From assembly GCA_016584305.1 (NCBI GenBank), contig JACEEZ010001805.1, forward strand, positions 225,841 to 289,840: a stretch of DNA of 64,000 bases. The letters are read 5' to 3'. Of the stretch, positions 55,455 through 64,000 are shown piece after piece (position 1 is the stretch's first letter; every line of letters begins with the position of its first letter). The DNA is from Chionoecetes opilio. Taxonomy: Eukaryota; Arthropoda; Malacostraca; Decapoda; Majidae. The notes beneath the pieces are model-generated. The model worked only from the letters and a program-made list of their open reading frames with translations. It ran no database searches and was not told where the DNA came from. The position numbers were made by a program, and so were the translations under genes.

Positions 55455-56897
55455 TGAGAGATTATTGTGGAGGAAAGGAAATGTTGTTCCCATATTTAAG
55501 AAGGGAGACAGAGGACTAAAGTCAAATTATCGACCCGTAAGTCTAACATCAGTGGTGGGTAAATTATTGGAATCTATTATTGCAAAAAACATTAGAGAGC
55601 ACTTAGATAAACATAGTTTGATCAATGATTCACAACATGGATTCACCAAGGGTAGGTCATGTCTCACCAATTTATTGAGTTTTTATAGGAAAGTTTATGA
55701 GACGGCAGATAATGATAAGGATTATGATATAATATATTTGGACTTTAGTAAGGCATTTGACAAAGTACCACACGAGCGACTCTTAAATAAGGTTAGGGCT
55801 CATGGTATAGATGGGAAGGTTCTTCATTGGATCAGAGCTTGGCTAAGTAATAGGCAACAAAGGGTTACAATTAATGGTTCCAAATCTGAATGGGGACTGG
55901 TGACAAGTGGAGTTCCACAAGGGTCTGTTTTGGGCCCATTACTATTTTTGATTTACATCAACGACTTGGATAGTGGGATTAGCAGTGATATCAGCAAGTT
56001 TGCTGATGATACTAAGTTAGTAGGATTATTGGATCACAGTCTGACGTAAAACATATTGCAGGGAGACTTAGATAAACTTAACGAGTGGGCAGTCAGATGG
56101 CAGATGGAATTTAATATTGATAAATGTAGCGTTATGAATGTTGGTAGAAAAAAATCCTGGTAATAGATACACCATAAGCATGTATCGCTGAAAAGATCAG
56201 AAGGTGAAAAAGATCTTGGAGTGAGGGTGAGCCCAGACCTCCGACCTAGGAAACAATGTATTGAGGCCAGAAATAGAGCTAATAGAGTATTAGGATTCAT
56301 TACCAGAAGTGTTAAAAGTAGAAGTGCGGAAGTTATTCTAAGGCTTTATCTGGCTCTAGTCAGGCCTCACCTAGACTATGCAGTTCAGTTTTGGTCTCCA
56401 TATTACAGGATGGATATAGTGTTGTTAGAAAAAGTGCAGAGAAGGATGACCAAAATGATACAAGGGATGCGTAACTTTAGTTATGAGAGGAGATTGAAGT
56501 TATTACAATTACACTCACTCGAGAGACGCAGAGTAAGGGGCGATCTGATAGAAGTTTTTAAGTGGATAAAGGGATTTAATAAAGGAGAGGTAGGAAAAGT
56601 TCTTACGGCTTTTAACCAGGGTAGAACAAGAAGTAACGGATTCAAGCTGGAAAAGCGTAGATTTAGAAAGGAAATAGGGAAAAACTGGTTCACAAATAGG
56701 GTGGTGAATGAGTGGAATGGTCTCAGTAGACAGGTAGTTAGTGCGGAGTCATTAGGGAGTTTTAAAGGGGAGCTGGATAAGTTCATGGATGGGGATGAAA
56801 GGTGGATGTAGGTAGTGTTAGGTGACAGGAACTACCACGTGTAGGCCTCGCGGCCTCTTGTAGCTTCCTTATTTTCTTATGTTCTTATGTTCTTATG
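55455..56897 (+). mobile_element. CR1/Jockey-like LINE, 5'-truncated, nearly open
   Basis: The element starts within the RT domain ([14 protein letters not shown]) near 55455 and runs to a 3' end of TTCTTATG repeats at 56873-56897. The coding part stays in one reading frame to a stop at 56811, interrupted only by stop codons. The 3' UTR is short, about 85 bases. It is the longest local member of the family that also left 28953-29310, 32405-32458 and 48319-48740. Confidence 0.9.
55465..56811 (+). pseudogene. CR1/Jockey-like LINE ORF2, RT to C-terminus
   Basis: Codons 1-194 (55465-56049) contain the RT blocks [16 protein letters not shown] (21-36), HGFTKGRSC (58-66), [10 protein letters not shown] (91-100), [10 protein letters not shown] (149-158) and FADDTKL (179-185); the catalytic FADD is intact. 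A TAA at 56047 and TAA TAG at 56161-56166 interrupt the frame. It then continues in the same phase to 56811 with GVRVSPDL, LGFITRSVKSRS, YLALVRPHLDYAVQFWSPY, HSLERRRVRGDLIEVFKWIK and LDKFMDGDERWM. No net frame change is seen, so only three stops disable this part. ATG 55465 is an accident of the truncation and not a real start. Confidence 0.9.
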
Positions 56898-57870
56898 CTA
56901 ATATTTCACTCTCACAACTTTACCCGGGGACGAGTAGTGCGAGTGGTAAAGACGAGTAGTGCGGTCAAGTCGGAGTCACTGAGCGGGGACATAACTATAA
57001 ACTCTCGGACTTTGAATTAATTAAGTAAGAGGAGGCAACGCTGGCAAGCCTGTTGGGTACTGGCGCTTACACATTTATCATTCACCTCTGATTGGGGAGG
57101 ATCTCTCGTGACGTCACACAATTGATTCATCTGATTGGACCATTGGACATGCCCATGATAAAGTACGGACAACACGACGCACGCTTGCATGCACACACAC
57201 ACACACATATACCTTCTCTCTCTCTCTCTCTCTCTCTGATCTCGTCTTGTTTCGTCTCTCCACAGCTGTCGTGGTGGAGGGCCGTCGACAGCAGAAACAG
57301 TGGCGGTCACTTTCTACCTCCTGAAAAATCCCTGCATCACTGTGAGGACTAAGGACTTGTCGTGGGAGAGCAGCGGGCCCCCTTGCTCCCACGTCGCCGC
57401 CGCTCGCCACCACGGAACTTCTGTGCACACTAAGGTCCAGTTGCAAGAAGGTCTTATCGTGCTTCCCATAGGGTCCCGGCGTGGAAATGCCCGACACCTC
57501 TGGTTCAAGAACAGCGCCATTTCATCCCCATCGTGGGCCCCATCGGGCAAAAATTGTCGGGCGGTAACCCCCTACCGACGAGATGATCGATGAGCATCAT
57601 GTATTATTAAATACTTCCATTGAACATCAATAATTTCAACATATTCAATATGTGATACATTTCTGATGAAGAATCACGCGATTACGAAGCCAAAAAGGCA
57701 GCTAATTCATACTTTTCAGTTGTTTTCTTGGTAGTTCCGTTGAAAGAACTCAAAGTCAAGACAGTCAACAACTCAACATACCCATCGGTGTTCTCCCGCT
57801 ATTTTGACCGGAGGGCTTATTTACCATTTTCACCCATCAATCTTGGACACACAGACAGCCGTCGGAAATG
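56898..57870. other. unassigned DNA
   Basis: No supported gene. A short CA run then (CT)n lies at 57193-57238. The frame 57300-57593 follows a CTCTCCACAG motif that looks like a splice acceptor, but its translation has no known domain. Confidence 0.5.
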
Positions 57871-57879
57871 AAAAATAAC

Positions 57880-59860
57880 ACAAGGGGGGTCTGGCTGGGG
57901 GGACGAAACTCCCCTAGCGAGGTTAGGTTACGAAAACAATTGCCCAGGTTAGGTTAGTCAACTAGCAAGGGGGTCTGGGAGGGGGCGAAACCCCCCTAGC
58001 GAGGTTAGGTAACGAAAACAAGTGCCCAGGTTAGATTAGTTAACTAGCAGGGGGGTCTGGGGGGGGGCCAAACCCCCTTGCGAGGGTTTTGGTTAAGAAA
58101 ACAATGCCCAGGCTAGGTTAGTTAACTAGCGGGGGGGTTCTGGGGGCGAACGAAACCCCCCTTGCGAGTTTTCTTAAGAAAACAATGCCCAGGTTAGGTT
58201 AGTTAATAGCGGGGGGGGGGGGGGGGGGGGGGTCTGGGGGGGAACGAAACCCCCCTTGCGAGTTTCGTTAAGAAAACAATGTCCAGGTTAGGTTATTAAC
58301 TAGCGGGGGGTACAATCCCAGGTTAGGTTAGTTAACTAGCGGGGGGGTACAATGACCAGGTTAGGTTAGTTAACTCGGGGGGGTACAATGCCCAGGTCAG
58401 GTTAGTTAACTAGCGGGGGGGTTTGGGGGGAACGAAAACCCCCCTTGCGAGGTTAGGTTAAGAAAACAATGCCTAGGTTAGGTTAGTTAACTAGCGGGGG
58501 GTCTGGGCGGAACGAAACCCCCCTTGCGAGTTTTCTTAAGAAAACATGCCCAGGTTCGGTTAGTTAACTAGCGGGGGTGTCTGGGGGGAACGAAACCCCC
58601 TTGCGAGTTTGTTAAGAAACAATGCCTAAGTTAGGTTAGTTAACTAGCGGGGGGGGTCTGGGGGGGAACGAAACCCCCTTGCGAGTTTTCTTAAGAAAAC
58701 AATGCCCAGGCGAGGTACTTAACTGGGGGGGGGTCTGGGGGGGGAACGACCCCCTTGCGAGTTTTGTTAAAAAAAAACAATGCCCAGGTTAGGGTTAGTT
58801 AACTAGCGGTGGGGTCTGGGGGTGAACGAAACCCCCCTTGCGAGGTTAGGTTAAGAAAACAATGGGCCCAGGTTAGGTTAGTTAACTAGCGGGGGTCTGG
58901 GGCGGAACGAAACCCCCCTTGCGAGGTTAGGTTAAGAAAACAATGCCTAGGTTAGGTTAGTTAACTAGCGGGGGGGTCTGGGGGGAACGAAACCCCCTTG
59001 CGAGTTTTGTTAAGAAAACAATGCTCAGGCTAGGTTAGTTAACTAGCGGGGGGGTCTGGGGGGGGAACGAAACCCCCTTGCGAGTTTTGTTAAGAAAACA
59101 ATGCCCAGGTTAGGTTAGTTAACTAGCGGGGGGGTCTGGGGGGGGAACGAAACCCCTCTTGCGAGGTTAGGTTAAAAAACCAATGCCTAGGTTAGGTTAG
59201 TTAACTAGCGGGGGGTCTGGGGGGGAACGAAACCACCCTTGCGAGTTTTGTTAAGAAAACAATGCCCAGGTTAGGTTAGTTAACTAGCGGGGGGGTCTGG
59301 GGGGAACGAAACCCCCCTTGCGAGATTTGTTAAGAAAACAATGCCGTTAGGTTAGTTAACTAGGCGGGGGGGGGGGTCTCTGGGGGGGAACGAAACCCCC
59401 TTGCGAGGTTAGGTTAAGAAAACAATGCCTAGGTTAGGTTAGTTAACTAGCGGGGGTCTGGGGGGAACGAAACCCCCTTGCGAGTTTTGTTAAGAAAACA
59501 ATGCCCAGGTTAGGTTAGTTAACTAGCGGGGGGTCTGGGGGGAACGAAACCCCCTTGCGAGGTTAGGTTAAGAAAACAATGCCTAGGTTAGGTTAGTTAA
59601 CTAGCGGGGGGTCTGGGAGGGAACGAAACCCCCCTTGCGAGGTTAGGTTAAGAAAACAATGCCTAGGCGATCAGTGCGTTAACTAGCGGGAGGGTCTGGG
59701 GGGGGTGGCAAAACCCCCCTTAGCGAGGCTAGTTACGAAAACAATGTCCAAGTTTTAGTTATTTAACTCGGCAGGGGGTCTGGAGGGCGCAGCCCCCCCC
59801 CCCTCTCGTTATGACAAGGAGACGTAGTATGTGTCAATAGGGAGTGTTGGTTAAAACTGC
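57880..59860 (+). repeat. minisatellite of ~80-bp units with TTAGG motifs
   Basis: About two dozen tandem units of roughly 75-85 bases, each with GGTTAGGTTAGTTAACTAGC, a G run, TCTGG, a second G run, AACGAAACCCCCCTTGCGAG and TTAAGAAAACAATGCC. Two versions alternate irregularly: GCGAGGTTAGGTTAAG with AATGCCTAGG, and GCGAGTTTTGTTAAG with AATGCCCAGG. G runs vary in length, up to about 25 at 58212. The outer flanks (AAAAATAACACAAGGGGGGT at the start, AATAGGGAGTGTTGGTTAAA at the end) are those of the dispersed CCAATACTC family in reverse. The array therefore arose by amplification inside one such element. Confidence 0.9.
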
Positions 59861-60340
59861 ATATTTACATCAAAATTTTAAAAAACTTGGTGAGACGCAT
59901 GCGATATTACCTTATAAGAAGTCATCTTTCTCTGAGTTGGGGAGTCCGCGAACCGTCTTTTGGCGCCAAATTGCAATGTTTTTTTTATTGCATCTGGTCT
60001 TGGTCTTAGGGTGGGTGACCCTCCGGCATACCAACCTCGCCATTGGCTCCCGACGTCGGGTCCTCATGCCGATGGGGGCAAAATCAGCCGTTCATGAAAC
60101 TTATCAATGAAGTATCACGACGGTCGGGAGCCCACTCACTATCGTGTACTGGGTGGAAAATGACCACTTCTTGCAACTGGGCCTAAGTGTCACCCTCTGG
60201 TCGGGTAACACGAATGACACGGTTCCTGTATTGTCTTCTTTTCTCTCTATTTCGGACCAGGCCTGAGTATGAGAGTGAGTAAGAACAGTAGTACCGTCGA
60301 CCAACCTAACTGTCCTCAGCCAGAGGTGCACATTCCATTA

Positions 60341-60343
<3 letters not shown>
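59861..60343. other. unassigned DNA
   Basis: No supported gene. The frame 59844-60110 has no known domain. Confidence 0.5.
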
Positions 60344-60427
<84 letters not shown>

Positions 60428-60443
60428 AGAGAGAGAAGAGAGA

Positions 60444-60485
<42 letters not shown>

Positions 60486-60500
60486 AGAGAGAGAGAGAGG

Positions 60501-60566
<66 letters not shown>

Positions 60567-60573
60567 AGAGGAG

Positions 60574-60656
<83 letters not shown>

Positions 60657-60692
60657 AAGAGAAGAGACAGAAAGAGAGAGAGAGAGAGAAAA
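60344..60692. repeat. (GA)n microsatellite, about 350 bp
   Basis: A GA array with GGGGA, GAAGA and AAAA interruptions. The Arg/Glu and Leu/Ser frames on both strands are spurious. Confidence 0.95.
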
Positions 60693-61557
60693 AAAAAGCA
60701 AGGGAGAAGAAAAAACGATACAAATTATTCATGACCTGAATGTGAATCGCTCTGGACACTCCTTAATTCTTTTTTTTTGTTGGACACCGGATCGGAAAGG
60801 TGTGAGGCGGGGCGAGACGGAGCGAGGCGGGGGAAGGCAGAGGCGCGGCGGCACATAAACAGCAACAGCAACAACAATAACAACAGCAACAGCAACAACA
60901 ATAACAATCCTACAAGGCGTCACATATATGTTATCAGGCGATCACCACAATTCGGTGAATTTCCTAAGTTCGTCCAAAGACTACTGTATACAGTAGTCTT
61001 TGGTTCGTCATTCAAAGGGTCAGTCACGATGGATACTTAAGTGAACTTCGTTACGCATGAATCGTTCTTTTTCTGGTTGGTGGTCTGGTCTGGAGAGTTA
61101 TTTTCCTTATCATTCCTCTTCATGTGGGAGAGATAAGGGTGGAGGGAGTGAGGGAAGAGTGAGAATGGAAAGAAGAAACAGTAGACGTGAAAGGGCAGTC
61201 AGTGGTGGTTTCCAAACCGGGGTAGTGAATGGACGCTGCCAGCAGGGGTGAGGGGGAGGCTGGCAACAAATATCACTCAGGGTTTCCAAGTTCCAAGTAC
61301 CAAGAGTGAAAACTTCTTCTTTCGATTTGTTCTTCTTTTTCTTGCATACAAGTGTAATGTTGTGGCTGCTTCACCTCAACCAGGCGTATCGGTTATCGTG
61401 TTAGGTCCTTGCAGAGCAGATTGATGGATGACCGTGTATGTGTATTTACCTTGCTATATTGTCTTACTAGTATAAATACTAGTATAAAGGGCCTAAACTA
61501 TACTTGTGTACTCCTGTTTCGTATCTATTATTCATTACATTTTTCTTTAAATTGAAT
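60693..61557. other. unassigned DNA with CAA repeat and palindrome
   Basis: AACAGCAACAGCAACAACAA is duplicated at about 60858-60905. A perfect 30-bp palindrome, CCAAAGACTACTGTA and its complement, lies at 60974-61003. No gene is recognised. Confidence 0.6.
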
Positions 61558-61618
61558 GTGTGTATGTGTGTGTGCGTGTGCGTGCGTGTGTGTGTGCGTG
61601 TGTGTGTGTGTGTGTGTA
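61558..61618. repeat. (GT)n microsatellite
   Basis: GT run with GCGT interruptions. Confidence 0.9.
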
Positions 61619-63011
61619 CTATTTTTGTATGCGACACGTTCTACTGTTACCATTAGTTACCTCTGAGGACTGCATTTTGTCTAGAGGATTAATATTGTGC
61701 AGGGAAGGGCAATATTTGTAGAGAAGAGATATATGAGTATGGAAAAGACGAGGAGTGATTGTAAGACAAGAAAGCATGTAAAACAGAGGGAAGTCTGTGA
61801 GGGACGAGGAAGGAGAGGATCACGAGGATACCAAAGCAGAGGAAATGATATTATGTGAAAGATGGAAACAGGATCAACAAGAGGGAAGGTGCGTGTGTGT
61901 ATAAACCGTATATGTGGGACCATGTGTCTTCTGCCTTGTCTTCCCTCCCTCCTTCCTTGTCTCCGTCCATCCCTCAGACTCCCTCCCTCCAGTCTCCCCT
62001 TCTCCCTCTGTCTGTTGTGCCGTGACCCCGTTCCTCCCTCACTCTGCCCCCTCAGTTCGGGAATGCCTGTGTTGGCCCTCACGACGCGCCCTTTGATTAA
62101 CCCCCACACGCCACAACCCTCCTTGTCCTCCTCACGCGCCACGCCATGCCCCATCTCCATCTACACTCACCCCATGTCAATCCCCTCTACACCTTCACCA
62201 CAAACCACACCAATTTCCTTACTAGTAGTCCTCCTCCCTACACACCACGCCTCCTAACATGCCCAGGCCTGTCCTCTATATCTTCGCCTTGGCCTGTCTC
62301 ATCCGCTCCTGGCAGCCCTTCCCAAGACCTCCCCAATTACAAAGACAGCCCACCATTAACGACTGACATTCTACTACCTTCTGTCCACATTGCTTCCCAT
62401 CCACTCGCATTCCCCATAAGTAAGTACATGGCAGCAGCACCCCAATTACGACCCACCACAGGGCATCAACTCGTCACCACAACACCCATAACGTCCTCAC
62501 CACCACCACGACCTCCATTCTATGTTATCATGTAGAACCACTACCTCAATGCGTTAACAACGATAATTACAAACTTGGTTGAAAGCATAACACTCGTACT
62601 TTGTGGCCACGACCATTATCAAAGCACGGCGCGGTTGTTTTGGTCTCATTCCTCTCCGTAAGGCCAGGGTCGGCATACAAACCAAGACTTCGCACAAAGG
62701 GAGGGAATCCTTTGGCAACCTGCATCCGGCCACTACTAGCATGGTAAGTTGAACGACCCAGCAGCCATAACGACCAATGATCCTGTCATGACACGCAACA
62801 AGTGGATAGATAGCCAAGACGGAAGGACGAGGTGCGAGGGGAGACGCGGGGTGGCGGGCAGAAGGAGGGCAGGAACGGGGATGACGCTGAAGTTCCTGCC
62901 ACTTTGCATTACCTGGTGCCCGACTGCACTTCTTACACAGCTGAAATGATCACGTATTTAAAAAAGAACAGTGCAGGTAAGGAATGTCTGTAATGAAAAC
63001 CCATCTTATAT
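61619..63011. other. unassigned DNA
   Basis: No supported gene. The plus strand is C-rich at 61930-62520. Frames here encode Pro/Ser-rich, domain-less peptides. Confidence 0.5.
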
Positions 63012-63305
63012 CGTGTGTGTCATCTAGTTGTATTTTACAGGGCCTGAGCTACGCTCGTATGGCCCCGTCTCCATATCTATACACATTTCATTATCATTCA
63101 TCCTTAGTGCTTAGTGTTGGCCGAAACCGCCACCCCGGGAGGCGGGTCACAAACCCCCGGCTAACACCCGGTACCTATTCACTGCTGGGTGGACAGGAGC
63201 TCGGGTTTTAAGAAAGACCACCCATCTCTCCGCACCTCCCGGGGATTGAACCCGGGACTTCTCGGTTGTGAACCGAGCATGCTACTACTACACTACGGAG
63301 TACCC
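63012..63305 (-). repeat. tRNA-Val-like SINE, minus strand
   Basis: The complement of 63236-63300 is a tRNA-like head with a perfect A box (TAGTGTAGTAG) and B box (GTTCAATCC). Its anticodon stem CTCGG/CCGAG encloses TTCACAA, i.e. anticodon CAC (Val). It is followed by a body shared with 22618-22740 (GGTGGTCTTTCTTAAAACCC, GTTAGCCGGGGGTTTGTGAC) and a tail with GGGGCCATACGAGCGTAGCT. It is not a functional tRNA gene: it is fused to the SINE body and the acceptor stem does not close. It abuts a GT array on its head side. Confidence 0.8.

Positions 63306-63307
<2 letters not shown>

Positions 63308-63367
<60 letters not shown>
63308..63367. repeat. (GT)30 microsatellite
   Basis: Pure GT run between the SINE and a partial SINE tail. 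Confidence 0.95.

Positions 63368-64000
<633 letters not shown>

Noticed and set aside
57300..57593. Open frame after a CTCTCCACAG acceptor-like motif
   Set aside because: No known domain, no donor or partner exon found, and the acceptor is explained by the CT microsatellite.
57880..59860. CRISPR-like regular spacing of repeats
   Set aside because: Units are directly tandem with no unique spacers, the host is eukaryotic, and the unit is present singly in dispersed elements.
60269..60759. Long Arg/Glu and Leu/Ser open frames on both strands
   Set aside because: They are six-frame translations of a GA microsatellite. The same applies to frames at 16144-16462, 25953-26412, 27268-27847 and 51143-51732.
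63236..63300. Functional tRNA-Val(CAC) gene on the minus strand
   Set aside because: A and B boxes and the anticodon stem are good, but the acceptor stem is not closed and the sequence runs into a SINE body shared with 22.6 kb.

Overview
This is a eukaryotic, repeat-dominated stretch, most likely from an arthropod and probably a decapod crustacean. The reasons are many interstitial TTAGG arrays (the arthropod telomere pentamer), very long CT/GA/GT/TA microsatellites, tRNA-derived SINEs, several non-LTR retrotransposon families whose protein style I associate with decapods, and a Ty3/Gypsy element with a baculovirus-F-like envelope. The species assignment is inference. I found no convincing host protein-coding gene. 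Every protein-like stretch belongs to a mobile element or is a broken relic. Most long open frames elsewhere are translated microsatellite.

Layout. 1-8 kb: unassigned AT-rich DNA with a hairpin (2996-3211) and a TIR element with a TTAGG core (3999-4446). 8.0-9.3 kb: decayed copy of an uncharacterised multicopy protein family. 10.0-11.65 kb: two large foldback repeats around a TA/GATA microsatellite, then a short poly(A)-tailed insertion. 12.6-15.7 kb, minus strand: remains of an env-bearing (errantivirus-like) Ty3/Gypsy element with envelope and integrase. 15.7-16.8 kb: a duplicated block around the only N. 17.8-22.3 kb: Harbinger-like MITEs with TWA target duplications, a HARBI1-like nuclease relic, a composite TIR element and small TCGCCGA foldbacks. 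22.6-31 kb: SINEs, microsatellites and a LINE tail. 31.0-31.7 kb: another Harbinger-like MITE. 32.5-35.6 kb: a frameshifted APE-type LINE. 36-46 kb: SINE, LINE fragment, hairpins, a second composite TIR element and a repeat family that starts with a conserved 28-bp hairpin. 46.25-48.12 kb: 3' half of an RNase H-bearing LINE. 49.6-54.9 kb: pyrimidine tracts and homopolymer-stepped sequence. 55.45-56.90 kb: a CR1/Jockey-like LINE, nearly open. 57.9-59.85 kb: a minisatellite of about 80-bp units. 60.3-64 kb: GA and GT arrays and a tRNA-Val-like SINE.

The autonomous elements explain some of the short repeats. The CR1/Jockey-like LINE has three truncated relatives here. The HARBI1 relic belongs to the transposase class expected to mobilise the TWA-flanked MITEs. 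The most unusual pattern is that TTAGG pentamer arrays sit in the middle of at least four TIR elements with unrelated ends. One of these families also appears to have seeded the 57.9-kb minisatellite.
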